Shown: positions 28,386-39,587, counted from the first letter of the stretch. The stretch is 64,000 bases of DNA from Roseococcus sp. (GCA_026414745.1 JAOAIK010000009.1:36835-100834); one strand, 5' to 3'. The notes: generated by a model not told the origin, from the letters alone. Numbers and translations: made by a program.

Positions 28386-29501
28386 ATGAGTCACAACAGC
28401 TTCGGCCATCTCTTCCGCGTCACCACCTGGGGCGAGAGCCATGGCCCCGCCATCGGCTGCGTGGTGGACGGCTGCCCCCCCGGCCTGCCGCTGGACGAGG
28501 CCTGGATCCAGCCCTTTCTCGACCGCCGCCGCCCCGGCGCCTCGCGCTTCGTCACGCAGAGGCAGGAGGCGGATCGGGTGCGCATCCTCTCGGGCGTCTT
28601 CGAGGGGCGCACCACCGGCACGCCCATCGCGCTGCTGATCGAGAACGAGGACCAGCGCAGCAAGGACTATGCGGAGATCGCCGAGAGCTTCCGCCCCGGC
28701 CATGCCGACATCGCGTACGAATGGAAGTACGGGCTTCGGGACTATCGCGGCGGCGGCCGCGCCTCGGCGCGCGAGACGGCGATGCGGGTGGCTGCCGGCG
28801 CCGTCGCCCGGCGCATCCTGGGCGAGGGCGTGCGGATCCGCGGGGCCCTGGTGCAGCTGGGCACGGACGCGGTGGACCGCGCCGCCTGGGACTGGGAGGA
28901 GACAGCACGCAACGAATTCTGGTGCCCTGACCCCGCCGCCGCCGCGCGCTGGGCCGAGCGGCTGGCGGCGGTGCGCAAGGCGGGCAGCAGCATCGGCGCG
29001 GTGATCGAGGTGGTGGCCGAGGGCGTGCCGGTCGGACTCGGCGCGCCGGTCTACGGCAAGCTCGACGCCGAACTGGCCGCGGCGCTCATGTCCATCAACG
29101 CGGTGAAGGGGGTGGAAATCGGCGACGGTTTCGCCGCGGCCGCCCTCTCGGGCGAGGAGAACGCCGACGAGATGCGCATGCGCCAGGACGGCACAGTGGA
29201 GTTCCTGTCGAACCATGCGGGCGGCATCCTGGGCGGCATCTCCACCGGCCAGCCCATCGTGGCGCGCTTCGCGGTGAAGCCCACCAGCTCCATCCTCACC
29301 CCGCGTCGGAGCGTCACCCGCCGCGGCGAAGAGGTGGAACTGCGGACCAAGGGCCGGCACGACCCCTGCGTGGGCATCCGCGCCGTGCCGGTGGGGGAGG
29401 CCATGATGGCCTGCGTGCTCGCCGACCATGTGCTAAGACATCGGGCGCAGAACCCGGGCGCCCCCAGCCTGCCCCGGATGCCGCGCGATTTTCCGACTTG
29501 A
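28386..29501 (+). CDS. aroC: Chorismate synthase AroC
   Basis: 371 residues. It converts EPSP to chorismate using reduced FMN, the last common step of aromatic amino acid synthesis. Signatures are [79 protein letters not shown] and [18 protein letters not shown]. The ATG at 28386 begins the conserved N-terminus; one at 28335 would add 17 extra residues. The stop codon lies in the loop of an 8-bp hairpin (29490-29512). It is a single gene here. Confidence 0.96.
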   Translation: MSHNSFGHLFRVTTWGESHGPAIGCVVDGCPPGLPLDEAWIQPFLDRRRPGASRFVTQRQEADRVRILSGVFEGRTTGTPIALLIENEDQRSKDYAEIAESFRPGHADIAYEWKYGLRDYRGGGRASARETAMRVAAGAVARRILGEGVRIRGALVQLGTDAVDRAAWDWEETARNEFWCPDPAAAARWAERLAAVRKAGSSIGAVIEVVAEGVPVGLGAPVYGKLDAELAAALMSINAVKGVEIGDGFAAAALSGEENADEMRMRQDGTVEFLSNHAGGILGGISTGQPIVARFAVKPTSSILTPRRSVTRRGEEVELRTKGRHDPCVGIRAVPVGEAMMACVLADHVLRHRAQNPGAPSLPRMPRDFPT

Positions 29502-29512
29502 GGGGTCGGAAA
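29490..29512 (+). repeat. Stem-loop spanning the aroC stop codon
   Basis: Perfect 8-bp arms TTTCCGAC (29490-29497) and GTCGGAAA (29505-29512) with a 7-nt loop containing the TGA. No U tail follows, so a role in mRNA 3'-end protection or coupling is more likely than termination. Confidence 0.4.
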
Positions 29513-29582
29513 TGAAGGGCTAACTCTGTCGGAGGGTCCGGCATCGGGCCCTTCTTGCGACACCGCTTTGCTCGAGAGGCCC

Positions 29583-30788
29583 ATGCCCGTCACCGACGCC
29601 AAGGCCGATCCCGCCGTGCTGGACGCCTTCCTCTCCCTGGCCGGCGAGGAGAAATGGCGAGCCCGGGTGGCCGATCTCGGGCGAAGGGCCCGGCCGGGTT
29701 CCTTCTCGGCACGCGCCATGCAGCGCCGTCACGCGCTGGAGCTGGTGCTGGACCGGCTGAACAATCCGGCCATTCTCGCCAAGGCCGGCCCGCCCGAGCG
29801 GCGCGTGCTCGCCTTCGCGCGCGAGGCCGCGCTGCTTGCGCAAAGGCTCGAGCCGGGCCCGCGCGCGCGGCTGCAGGCGCTGATCGCGCAGGGGCTGGAA
29901 GGCGAGGGCACGCTCATCCCGCTTTTCCATCTGCTGCGGACGGCGGCGCTGTTCCGCGCCCGCGGCTTCGAAGTGCGGCATGACGGGCTGCTGCACGGCA
30001 CCGCCTATGACCTGCTGGTGCGGCGCGAGGGGGCGCTGGCGGAAGTCTGCTGCGAGACCCTCTCGGCCGAGGAGGGGCGCCCCCTGCACAAGGGCGACTG
30101 GGCCAGCCTCGTGGACCGCGTGAACCCCGAGCTGCAGACTTGGCTGGCCGCGCATCCCGGCCGCTACATCCTCAAGATCACCCTGCCCGAGGATGTAAGC
30201 GGCCGGAACCGCCTGCCGGCGCTGCACGCGCGCATCTCGGCCATGCTCGCCGCCGAGAAGCGCCAGGACTCCAGCGCCGATGCCGTGCTCAAGCTCGACC
30301 CGCTGGTGCTGGCCGGCGCCCAGGCGGCGAGCGACCCGCAGCGCGCCCTGCCGCAGCGCCTGCGCGAGGCCTTCGGCGTCGAGGCGCATCTCGCCGTCAC
30401 CGCCGATCCCGCCAGCGGCTCGGTGTTGGTGATGGCCGCGCGCGCGGGCCGCGAGAACGAGATCGCCGAGGCCGCGCGCCGGCGCCTCGCGGAGGCGGCG
30501 ACGCAGCGCCTCTCGGGCCGCCACCCCGGCATCCTCGCGCTCTTCCTCGACGACCTCGACGCCGCCGAATGGCGCAACCTCCGCGACACGCTCGAGCTTG
30601 AGGGGGCGGTGCGGCGCTTCCTGACGGAACCGGCAGCACGGCACGTGGTGGCCGCGACCTGTTCGACGCGGCAGGAGCTGCTCGGCCTGCCCGATGCGGC
30701 GCCGGAGGGCGAGCTGCGCTTCCGCAACCCGGGGCACCCGGCCGCGAAGAGCCAGGGGCTGGAGCCCGCCATCGCCTCCTGCGGCTGA
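29583..30788 (+). CDS. Uncharacterised 401-residue cytoplasmic protein
   Basis: I do not recognise the family. No signal peptide or membrane segment is visible. The N-terminal third is helical and Arg/Leu-rich (WRARVADLGRRARPGSFSARAMQRRHALELVLDRLNNPAILAKAG). Residues 121-160, FRARGFEVRHDGLLHGTAYDLLVRREGALAEVCCETL, resemble the strand-turn-strand of PD-(D/E)XK nuclease-like folds (Asp143 and Glu154), but the usual Lys is Cys, so this is only a hint. The C-terminal half has regular helices. The ATG at 29583 follows GAGAGG. It stands alone between aroC and the protease gene. Confidence 0.7.
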   Translation: MPVTDAKADPAVLDAFLSLAGEEKWRARVADLGRRARPGSFSARAMQRRHALELVLDRLNNPAILAKAGPPERRVLAFAREAALLAQRLEPGPRARLQALIAQGLEGEGTLIPLFHLLRTAALFRARGFEVRHDGLLHGTAYDLLVRREGALAEVCCETLSAEEGRPLHKGDWASLVDRVNPELQTWLAAHPGRYILKITLPEDVSGRNRLPALHARISAMLAAEKRQDSSADAVLKLDPLVLAGAQAASDPQRALPQRLREAFGVEAHLAVTADPASGSVLVMAARAGRENEIAEAARRRLAEAATQRLSGRHPGILALFLDDLDAAEWRNLRDTLELEGAVRRFLTEPAARHVVAATCSTRQELLGLPDAAPEGELRFRNPGHPAAKSQGLEPAIASCG

Positions 30789-30874
30789 GCGCCGCTTCCC
30801 TCATTCAGGGTTGAGATGCTGCGTGGCGATGGCGCATGCTCGGACACTTCGCCCCCCTGATGAGGACGCCGCCG

Positions 30875-33148
30875 ATGTCCCTCTCGCTTCTCGAGCCGGA
30901 TTGGGCCGGGCCTGTCGAGGCCACCTCCGTCTCGCAAGGCGCCACGGGCAACGCCTTCATCGACGGGCTGCTCTCGGGGACGAGATGGAGCGGCACCATC
31001 ACCTTCAGCTTCCCGCAGCTCGCGAGCCAGTACACGAGCGGCTACGGCAGCGGCGAGCCGCTGAGCGGCTTCGCGCCGCTCTCGCTCCAGGGGATGGAGG
31101 CCACGCGCGCCATACTGGGGGGCTTCACCGCGAACGGCACCACCAGCGTGACCACCTATGGCAGCGTCGCGAGCCTGGTGACGGCGACCATCTCCCAGAC
31201 CTCGGGGAACGGGCTGAACGCCTCGGGCGACATCCGCTCGGCCGTTTCAAGCCGCCCCTCCACCGCCTGGGCCTATTACCCGAGCAACGCGACGCGCGGC
31301 GAGGGCGGCGATGTCTGGTACGGCACGGCCTATGCGGGAACGGTGAACGACTACGCGAACCCGGTGCTCGGGAACTACGCCTACCACATCTACATCCATG
31401 AGCTGGGGCATGCGCTGGGGCTGAAGCACGCGCATGAGACGGGCGGCCCCGGGAACGTCGCCGTGCCCGCGAGCCGCGACGCCATCGAGTTCACGGTGAT
31501 GAGCTATCGCAGCTATGTCGGCGGCCCCAGCGGCGGCGGCTACACCTATGGCCCCTGGGACGCGCCGCAGACCTTCATGATGTACGACATCCTGGCGCTG
31601 CAGACCATGTACGGCGCCGACTACACCACGAACAGCGGCAACACCGTCTATCAGTGGGACCCGACGACGGGGCAGATGTTCGTCAACGGCGTGGGCCAGG
31701 GCATTCCGGGCGGCAACCGCGTCTTCCTCACCATCTGGGACGGCGGCGGCATCGACACCTACGACATGTCGAACTACAGCAACGGGGTGGTGATCGACCT
31801 CGCGCCCGGGTCCTGGAGCATCACCTCCGACACGCAGCGCGCCAACCTCGGCAACGGCCAGCGCGCCAACGGCACCGTCTACAACGCGCTGCTGTTCGGC
31901 GGGAACACCGCCTCGCTCATCGAGAACGCCATCGGCGGCAGCGGCGACGACGTGATCCGCGGCCATGACCTCGCCAACGAGCTCTACGGCGGCGCCGGCA
32001 ATGACCAGCTCTACGGCCTGGGCGGCAACGACCTGCTGATGGGCGGCCCGGGCGCGGACCTGCTGGATGGCGGATCCGGGACGGACACGGCCTCCTACGC
32101 CAATGCCTCGACCGGCGTCGTGGTGGACATGATGACAGGAAGCCACTCCGGCGAGGCGGCGGGCGATGTCCTGATCTCCATCGAGAACCTTGTCGGCTCC
32201 GCCTTCGGCGATACGCTGATCGGGAACAACGGCGCGAACCGGCTCGAGGGCGGGGCGGGCAACGACGTGCTGATCGGCAGCGGCGGCGCGGACCAGTTGG
32301 TGGGCGGGGACGGACTCGACTGGGCCTCCTACATCATCGAAACGGGCGCGGCGGTGCTGGTGAACCTGGCCACCGGCGCGACCGGCGGCGCCGCGGTGGG
32401 CGACACCTACTCCTCCATCGAGAACCTGATGGGCACGCAGTTCGCCGATGTCCTGATCGGCGATGCGGGGGCGAACGAGATCCACGGCGCAGGCGGCAAC
32501 GACGCGCTCTTCGGCGGGGCGGGGAACGACTGGCTGGTCGGCGGCGAGGGCAATGACGTCCTCGACGGCGGCACGGGGTTCGACCGGCTCGATGGCGGCG
32601 CCGGCTTCGACTATGCCCGATACGACGGCACCGGCGTCAGCGAGGGCGTCTTTGTCTGGCTCGGGCTGAACATGGGCTTCGCCGGCCAGGCGCTGGGCGA
32701 TCTGCTCTTCGGCATCGAGGGGCTGATCGGCTCGCCCTTCGACGACATCCTGATGGGCGACGCCGGGGCGAATCCGCTCATCGGCCAGGGCGGCAATGAC
32801 CTTCTCTTCGGCCTCGACGGGAATGACAGCCTCTACGGCGGGGCGGGCAACGACCAGATCCGCGGCAACGCCGGTGCGGACTTCATGAACGGCGGCGGCG
32901 GGAACGACCAGTTCTGGTTCGACGCGAGCGACTTCGTCTCCGGCGTCTGGGACTACATCGAGGACTTCAGCGAGGGCGGCGCAGGCGGCTTCGACTACCT
33001 CGGTTTCACCGGTCTCACCGCGGGGCAGCTCATCATCGCCGACAATGCGGGCGCAGCGATCATCACCACGACCTGGCTGAACTTCACGGGCGGAATCATC
33101 ATCGCCAACTTCTCGGGGGTGCGGACGCTGGATCAGCTGCTCTTCTGA
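30875..33148 (+). CDS. RTX (serralysin-like) zinc metalloprotease with hemolysin-type calcium-binding repeats
   Basis: 757 residues from the ATG at 30875, which has GAGG upstream (30836 is an alternative). The catalytic domain has HELGHALGLKH (His175, Glu176, His179, His185) and the Met-turn VMSYRSY (Met209, Tyr211) of metzincins/M10. From about 365 on, GGxGxDxLxG calcium nonapeptides recur, interleaved with three modules beginning near 404, 482 and 579 that read like ASY...VxVxLxTG...GDxLxSIENLxGSxFxDxLIGD. The C-terminal FSGVRTLDQLLF fits an uncleaved type I secretion signal. No ABC/MFP/TolC secretion genes are near. It should be exported and protease-active on external proteins. Confidence 0.87.
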   Translation: MSLSLLEPDWAGPVEATSVSQGATGNAFIDGLLSGTRWSGTITFSFPQLASQYTSGYGSGEPLSGFAPLSLQGMEATRAILGGFTANGTTSVTTYGSVASLVTATISQTSGNGLNASGDIRSAVSSRPSTAWAYYPSNATRGEGGDVWYGTAYAGTVNDYANPVLGNYAYHIYIHELGHALGLKHAHETGGPGNVAVPASRDAIEFTVMSYRSYVGGPSGGGYTYGPWDAPQTFMMYDILALQTMYGADYTTNSGNTVYQWDPTTGQMFVNGVGQGIPGGNRVFLTIWDGGGIDTYDMSNYSNGVVIDLAPGSWSITSDTQRANLGNGQRANGTVYNALLFGGNTASLIENAIGGSGDDVIRGHDLANELYGGAGNDQLYGLGGNDLLMGGPGADLLDGGSGTDTASYANASTGVVVDMMTGSHSGEAAGDVLISIENLVGSAFGDTLIGNNGANRLEGGAGNDVLIGSGGADQLVGGDGLDWASYIIETGAAVLVNLATGATGGAAVGDTYSSIENLMGTQFADVLIGDAGANEIHGAGGNDALFGGAGNDWLVGGEGNDVLDGGTGFDRLDGGAGFDYARYDGTGVSEGVFVWLGLNMGFAGQALGDLLFGIEGLIGSPFDDILMGDAGANPLIGQGGNDLLFGLDGNDSLYGGAGNDQIRGNAGADFMNGGGGNDQFWFDASDFVSGVWDYIEDFSEGGAGGFDYLGFTGLTAGQLIIADNAGAAIITTTWLNFTGGIIIANFSGVRTLDQLLF

Positions 33149-33233
33149 CCGGCCCCGCCGCGAACCGATCCATGTGCGTGCTGCCCGGGGCGGGCCGGAT
33201 GGGCGATGGCCGGGCGAGCCTCTCCCCCGCGGA

Positions 33234-34175
33234 TCAGCCCGCCACCGGGGCCGCCTGGCGCCGCCGGCGCGCCACCAGTGCCGCCACGGCGGCCGAGGCA
33301 AGGCGCGTCCGCAACGAATCCGCGCGGCTGGTCAACACGATCGGCACCCGCGCGCCAAGGACCACCCCCGCGGCATCGGCGCCGGCCAGGAAGGTGAGGC
33401 TCTTGGCCAGCATGTTGCCGGCCTCCAGATCCGGGGCCACCAGGATGTCGGCATGGCCCGCCACAGGTCCGCCGATACCCTTGATGCGCGCCGCCTCCGG
33501 GTCGATGGCGTTGTCGAGGGCGAGCGGCCCGTCCAGAAGACCGCCACGCAGCTGCCCGCGCTCCAGCATCTTGCACAAGGCCGCGGCCTCGATGGTGGAG
33601 GGCAGCTTCGGGTTCACCGTCTCCATCGCCGAGAGGATGGCGACGCGCGGCTCAGCGATGCCCAGCGCCTCGGCAAGTTCGATCGCGTTCTGCACGATGT
33701 CCGCCTTCTCCTCGAGCGTGGGAAAGATGTTGATGGCGGCGTCGGTGATGATGAGCAGCCGCGCGCGGTGGGGCACATCCATCAGGAAGCAGTGGCTGAG
33801 GCGGCGGCCGGTGCGCAGGCCGGTGTCGCGCTTCACCACCTCGGCCAGCAGCTCGTCGGTGTGCAGCGAGCCCTTCATCAGCATCTCGGCGCGGCCCTCG
33901 CGCACCAGGGCCACCGCCTTCTCGGCCGAGTCGTGGCTGTGCGCGCTCGCCACGCGCTCGAAGGGCGCGAGGTCGAGCCCGGCCTCGGCCGCCGCCGCGG
34001 CGATGCGCGCGGGCGGGCCGACGAGGATGGGCCGGATCAGCCCCGCCCGCGCCGCCTCCACCGCCCCGGCCAGCGAGGGGGCGTCGCAGGGATGCGCCAC
34101 CGCCGTGGGCGCGGGCGGCCCGTCGCGCAGCGCCGCGATCAGATGCGCGTATTTGTCGCCGATGGCGCCGTGCAT
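33234..34175 (-). CDS. Phosphate acetyl/butyryl-transferase family protein
   Basis: 313 residues, a single PTA_PTB domain without the MaoC-like part found in the related bifunctional proteins. Family marks are RPILVGPPARIAAAA, MLMKGSLHTDELLAEVV, RLSHCFLMDVP, LLITDAAINIFPTLEEKADIVQNAIELA and GPLALDNAIDPEAARIKGI. It would exchange CoA and phosphate on acetyl-, propionyl- or butyryl-CoA. No acetate/butyrate kinase gene lies beside it. The ATG at 34173-34175 is 65 bp behind dppC on the same strand, so read-through from that operon is possible. Confidence 0.85.
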   Translation of the reverse strand: MHGAIGDKYAHLIAALRDGPPAPTAVAHPCDAPSLAGAVEAARAGLIRPILVGPPARIAAAAAEAGLDLAPFERVASAHSHDSAEKAVALVREGRAEMLMKGSLHTDELLAEVVKRDTGLRTGRRLSHCFLMDVPHRARLLIITDAAINIFPTLEEKADIVQNAIELAEALGIAEPRVAILSAMETVNPKLPSTIEAAALCKMLERGQLRGGLLDGPLALDNAIDPEAARIKGIGGPVAGHADILVAPDLEAGNMLAKSLTFLAGADAAGVVLGARVPIVLTSRADSLRTRLASAAVAALVARRRRQAAPVAG

Positions 34176-34240
34176 GTCTCCCCGCCCTGCCTGTCCGCGC
34201 GCACCATGCGTGGCGGCGCGGGCCCGGCGCAAGAGACGCT

Positions 34241-35125
34241 TCAGCGATCCTGCGCGCGGGGATCGAGCGCGTCGCGCAGCCCGTCGCCCAGCAGGTTGAA
34301 GGCCAGCACCACGAGGAAGATGGCAAGCCCCGGGAAGATGGCGAGCCAGGGTGCGTTCTCGATGAAGCGCTGCGCGCTGTTCAGCATCGACCCCCAGGAG
34401 GGCTGCGGCGGCTGCTGCCCGAGGCCGAGGAAGGAGAGCGAGGCCTCGGCGATGATCGCCTCGGCGATGGCGAGCGTGGCCTGCACCAGCAGCGGCGGCA
34501 GGGCGTTGGGCAGCACATGCACCAGCGCCGTGCGCCAGGGCGGGCTGCCCAGGCTGCGCGCCGCCTCGTACCAGTCGGTGCTCGCGGCCTCCAGCGCCAT
34601 GCCGCGCGCCAGCCGCACGAAGATGGGCGAGGCGCTGATGGCGATGGCCAGCATCGCGTTCTCCAGCGCGGGGCCGAGGAAGGCGGCGAGCGCGATGGCG
34701 AGGATGAGAAAGGGGATGGAGAGCATCGCATCCGCCACGCGGCTGATCACCACGTCCAGCCACCCGCGCGCGAGCCCGGCCAGCAGGCCGACGGGCACGC
34801 CGATCAGCGCCGCCCCGCCCACCGCGATCACCCCGGCCATCAGCGAGGCGCGCGCGCCGAACAGCACGCGCGAGAGCACGTCGCGCCCGTTCTCGTCCGT
34901 GCCGAAGGGATGCGCCCAGGAGGGCGGCTGGCGGATGCGCCCCCAGCTCGTCTCCAGCGGATCATAGGGCGCGATCCAGGGCGCGAGCAGCGCCGCCAGC
35001 ACGAACACCGTCACCACGATCAGGCCGAACATGGCCAGCCGGTGCCGGCGGAAGCGGCGCAGCGCGCGGCGCGCGGGGCTCTCGCCGCTCTCGATGGCGC
35101 GCTGGCCCTGCGTGGCCGCGCTCAT
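34241..35125 (-). CDS. Peptide-type ABC transporter permease (DppC/OppC family)
   Basis: 294 residues with a short cytoplasmic N-terminus and six membrane segments, first at MFGLIVVTVFVLAALLAPWIAPYDP. HPFGTDENGRDVLSRVLFGARASL is the DppC signature and the EAA loop is WYEAARSLGSPPWRTALVHVLPNALP. It pairs with the DppB-like permease; both starts overlap (ATGA at 35122-35125). It is the last member of the six-gene minus-strand operon that begins with DUF1028. Confidence 0.92.
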   Translation of the reverse strand: MSAATQGQRAIESGESPARRALRRFRRHRLAMFGLIVVTVFVLAALLAPWIAPYDPLETSWGRIRQPPSWAHPFGTDENGRDVLSRVLFGARASLMAGVIAVGGAALIGVPVGLLAGLARGWLDVVISRVADAMLSIPFLILAIALAAFLGPALENAMLAIAISASPIFVRLARGMALEAASTDWYEAARSLGSPPWRTALVHVLPNALPPLLVQATLAIAEAIIAEASLSFLGLGQQPPQPSWGSMLNSAQRFIENAPWLAIFPGLAIFLVVLAFNLLGDGLRDALDPRAQDR

Positions 35126-36075
35126 GCCGAGACCGACCGCAGGCGCGGGTTGACCAGCATGTAGAGGATGTCCGCCAGCAGGCTCAGCAGCACGAAGATC
35201 AGCGCGGTGGCCAGCACCACGCCCTGCACCACCGGATAGTCGCGGTTGAACACCGCATCCACCACCAGCTTGCCGAAGCCCGGGATGGTGAAGATCTGCT
35301 CGGTCAGCACCGCGCCGGCCAGCAGCCGGCCGAACTCGATGGTGCCGAGCGTCACCACCGGGATCAGCGCGTTGCGCAGCGCGTGCTTGGCCACCACCAC
35401 GCGCTCGCTCAGCCCCTTGGCGCGGGCGGTGCGCACATAGTCCTGCGCGAGCGCGCCGAGCATCGCCGCGCGGGTGTGGCGCATGAGCACGGAGGCCACG
35501 CCCGTGCCCAGCACGAAGGCGGGCATCAGCGTGGTGGTCAGGCTCTGCCAGGGATCCTCCCAGGGCGGCACATAGCCCGAGGGCGGCAGCCAGCCGAGCT
35601 GCACGCTGAACAGCAGGATCAGCATGATGCCGAGCCAGAAGTTCGGCGTGGAGATGCCGAACAGCGCCACCGCGTTGATCGCCCAGTCGGCCGGCCGGTC
35701 CTTCCACACCGCGCTCAGCACGCCCGCGGGCACGCCGATCAGCACGCCGATGGCGAAGCTCATCGCGGCGAGCTGGAAGGTCACGGGCAGCTTGTCGAGG
35801 ATCAGCTCGCCCACCGGCAGGCGGATGCGCCAGGAGAACCCGAAATCCCCCTGCACGACGCGGCCGAGCCAGAGGAGATACTGCTCCCAGAGCGGCCGGT
35901 CGAGCATCAGCTCCGCGCGGATCTGCGCCAGCACCTCCGGATCGCCCCGCTCCTCGCCGGCGAGGATGAGCGCGGGGTCGCCCGGCATGAGCTGCTGCAG
36001 CCCGAACACCAGCACGGAGATGATGAGCAGCGTGGGGATGACCTGCCCCACGCGCCGCAGGAGGAAACCCGCCAC
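35122..36075 (-). CDS. Peptide-type ABC transporter permease (DppB/OppB family)
   Basis: 317 residues. The first helix (RRVGQVIPTLLIISVLVFGLQQLMPGDPALILAG) is the DppB N-terminal motif; DRPLWEQYLLWLGRVVQGDFGFSWR and the EAA loop DYVRTARAKGLSERVVVAKHALRNALIPVV follow. Six membrane spans are expected. Start at 36073-36075, one base after the solute-binding protein stop region; its end overlaps DppC (ATGA). It belongs to the DUF1028 operon. Confidence 0.93.
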   Translation of the reverse strand: MAGFLLRRVGQVIPTLLIISVLVFGLQQLMPGDPALILAGEERGDPEVLAQIRAELMLDRPLWEQYLLWLGRVVQGDFGFSWRIRLPVGELILDKLPVTFQLAAMSFAIGVLIGVPAGVLSAVWKDRPADWAINAVALFGISTPNFWLGIMLILLFSVQLGWLPPSGYVPPWEDPWQSLTTTLMPAFVLGTGVASVLMRHTRAAMLGALAQDYVRTARAKGLSERVVVAKHALRNALIPVVTLGTIEFGRLLAGAVLTEQIFTIPGFGKLVVDAVFNRDYPVVQGVVLATALIFVLLSLLADILYMLVNPRLRSVSA

Positions 36076-36076
36076 C

Positions 36077-37591
36077 TCAGTTCAGCCGAAGGCCCTGCGG
36101 GCGGATCAGCCCGTCGGGGATGTTCACGAAGCCCGAGAGGCGCGCGCTGTGCGCCACGATGTTCTTGCGGTGCCAGAGGTAGATGCGCGAGCGGTCCTGC
36201 CGGATCGCGATCTGCCAGATCTGCGCGTAGAGCTCGCGCCGCTTCTCGGGGTCGAGCTCCAGCCGCGCGGCGTCGAGCAGGCGGTCCACCTCCGGGTTGC
36301 TGTAGCGCCCGTCATTCTGCGGGCCACGCGAGTGCATGAAGCTGTGCGTGTTGCCGTCCGGGTCCGCGCGGCCCGACCAGGCGACGAGGTAGGTCTCGAA
36401 ATCGCCGCGCTGGGCGGCCTGGAGCGAGCTCGCGAACTCCATGGCGTTGAGGCGCAGGTCGAAGCCGGCCTCGCGCACCATGGCCTGGATCACCTCGCCC
36501 ACCTGGCGCAGGTCGGGGTTGTTGGGGATGGTCATCTCCACGCGCAGCGGCGTGGTCACGCCGGCCTCGCGCAGCAGGGCGCGCGCGCGCTCGAGGTTGC
36601 GCGGCTCGGGGCGGAAGTCGCGGATGTGGAAGGGGCTGCCGGGGGCCACGGGCTGCGCGGTCGGCGTGAACATCCCCTCATAGACCACGCGGTTGATCGC
36701 CTCGCGGTCGATGGCCAGCTCGAAGGCCGCGCGCACCCGCGCGTCCTGACCGAGCGGCGTCTGCGCGCGGGGGCCATTGCCGATGTTGTAGGTGATGGAC
36801 TGGTAGCCCAGCTCGTCGCTGACCGAGATGCGCAGGCGGTTGTTGCGGCGCACCGCCGGCACGTCGTCGGGGTCGATGGTCTGCACCATCTCGAGCGCGC
36901 CGGACTGCAGGTTGGCCAGCCGCACCGTGCTGTCCGGGATGGGCAGGTAGGTGATGCGGTTCAGATGGATGGCCTGCGCGTTCCAGTATTCGGGGAAACG
37001 CTCCACCACGATGCGGTCCTGCGCCACGCGCTCGACGAAGCGGAAGGGGCCGGCGCAGACCGGGCGGGTGCCGAAGTTGCGGCCCAGCGCCTCGGCGGCC
37101 GCCGGGCTCACGATCATGCCCGCGCGGTCGGTGAGCTGCGAGAGGAAGGCGGCCGAGGGCGCGCGCAGGCGGATGCGCACCGTGCGCGGGTCCACCACCT
37201 CCACGCTTTCCATCGCGCCGATCTCGCCGCGGCGGAAGCTGCCCTGCATGTTGAGGTGCCGGTCCAGGCTGTAGCGCACCGCCTCGGCGTCCATCACGTT
37301 GCCGTCGTGGAAGCGCACATCGGGGCGGATGGTGATCAGCAGCGTGCGCGGATCCTCCCAGCGGTGGGATTCCGCGAGCTGCGGGACGATCTCCAGCCGC
37401 TCGTTGATGTCGAAGAGCTTGTCGCAGATCGCGGCGAAGACGATGCGGCCCACGAAGGTGCGCGCCAGCGTGGGGTCGAGGATGTCGGGGTCCTCGCGCA
37501 GGCCGATGCGCAGGTTCTGCGCCTGCGCCTCGGCGGTGGCGGCGGCGAGCCCAAGCGCCGCGCAGGCGGCGAGCAGGGTGCGGCGGATCAT
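36077..37591 (-). CDS. Peptide-type ABC transporter solute-binding protein
   Basis: 504 residues. Signal peptide [25 protein letters not shown], then the family-5 fold: [90 protein letters not shown] and [21 protein letters not shown]. It collects a peptide-like solute in the periplasm for the DppBCDF-type importer of this operon. Its start overlaps the end of the upstream ATPase gene (ATGA at 37588-37591). Confidence 0.92.
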   Translation of the reverse strand: MIRRTLLAACAALGLAAATAEAQAQNLRIGLREDPDILDPTLARTFVGRIVFAAICDKLFDINERLEIVPQLAESHRWEDPRTLLITIRPDVRFHDGNVMDAEAVRYSLDRHLNMQGSFRRGEIGAMESVEVVDPRTVRIRLRAPSAAFLSQLTDRAGMIVSPAAAEALGRNFGTRPVCAGPFRFVERVAQDRIVVERFPEYWNAQAIHLNRITYLPIPDSTVRLANLQSGALEMVQTIDPDDVPAVRRNNRLRISVSDELGYQSITYNIGNGPRAQTPLGQDARVRAAFELAIDREAINRVVYEGMFTPTAQPVAPGSPFHIRDFRPEPRNLERARALLREAGVTTPLRVEMTIPNNPDLRQVGEVIQAMVREAGFDLRLNAMEFASSLQAAQRGDFETYLVAWSGRADPDGNTHSFMHSRGPQNDGRYSNPEVDRLLDAARLELDPEKRRELYAQIWQIAIRQDRSRIYLWHRKNIVAHSARLSGFVNIPDGLIRPQGLRLN

Positions 37592-38621
37592 GCGGCGGTC
37601 TCCCGGGTGAAGAAGGCTTGCAGGCGTTCGAGGCGCGCATCCGACGCCCGCTCGCGCAGCGGCGGGGCGGGCGGCAGCGCCTCCTGGAGGTGGCAGGCGG
37701 CGGGATGGCCGGGGCCGCCCGCCCGCAGCGCGGGGGCCTCCGCGCGGCAGCGCGCCTCGGCATGCGGGCAGCGCGTGTGGAAGCGGCAGCCCGAGGGCGG
37801 GTTCACGGGCGAGGGCACATCGCCCTCCAGCACCTCGACCTTCCCGCCCTGGCCCGGCACGGCGGCCAGCAGCGCGCGGGTGTAGGGGTGGCGCGGGGCG
37901 CGGAAGATCGCCTCGGCCGGCCCTTCCTCCACGATGCGGCCGAGATACATCACCGCCACGCGGTCGGCGATCTGGCGCACCACGCCGAGGTCATGGCTGA
38001 TCAGGATGAAGGTGAGCCCGAGTTCGCGGATCAGCCCGGCCAGCAGGTTCACCACCTGCGCCTGCACCGAGACGTCGAGCGCGCTCACCGGCTCGTCGCC
38101 GATGATGAGCCGGGGCTCGGAGGCCAGCGCCCGGGCGATGGCGATGCGCTGGCGCTGCCCGCCCGAGAACTCGTGCGGCCAGCGCCGCGCCAGCTCCGGC
38201 CGCAGCCCCACGCGCGCCAGCAGCTCCGCCACCCGGGCGCGCTCGCGGCCGCGGTGCAGGCCATGGAGCTTCAGCGGCTCCATGATCGCCGCCTCCACCG
38301 TCATGCGCGGATCGAGGCTGGCGAAGGGGTCCTGGAAGATGAGCTGCATGGCGCGTCGGCGCGCGCGCAGCGCGGCGGGCGGAAGGGCGAGCAGATCCTC
38401 GCCCTCGAACCGCAGCCTGCCGGAATCCGGCTCGATGAGGCGCAGCAGCAGCCGGCCCAGGGTGGATTTGCCGCAGCCGCTCTCGCCCACGATGGCGAGG
38501 GTCTCGCCGCGCGCCACCGAGAGCGAGACGCCGTCCACCGCCCGCACCGCCCCGACCCGCCGGCCGAGGGCGGAGCGGATGGGGAAGTGCTTCACCAGGT
38601 CATCGGCCTCGAGCAGCGGGG

Positions 38622-38625
<4 letters not shown>
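37588..38625 (-). CDS. Peptide-type ABC transporter ATPase (DppF/OppF family)
   Basis: 345 residues. Walker [10 protein letters not shown] (48-55 region), [15 protein letters not shown] signature, [19 protein letters not shown]alker B and D-loop, [14 protein letters not shown] switch. The C-terminal oligopeptide/dipeptide extension contains the Cys cluster [14 protein letters not shown], which in DppD/F homologues can bind an iron-sulfur cluster. It forms the heterodimeric ATPase with the DppD-like protein; their genes overlap by 4 bp (ATGA at 38622-38625). Confidence 0.93.

Positions 38626-39583
<958 letters not shown>

Positions 39584-39587
<4 letters not shown>

Noticed and set aside
31980..32900. 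Tandem DNA repeats in the RTX gene as a CRISPR or minisatellite
   Set aside because: The repetition is at protein level (nonapeptides), with varied DNA sequence and no regular spacers.
33149..33233. Imperfect GC-rich inverted repeat between the RTX protease and the phosphotransacetylase gene as a bidirectional terminator
   Set aside because: The arms need a bulge and neither side has a T run, so I cannot support it.
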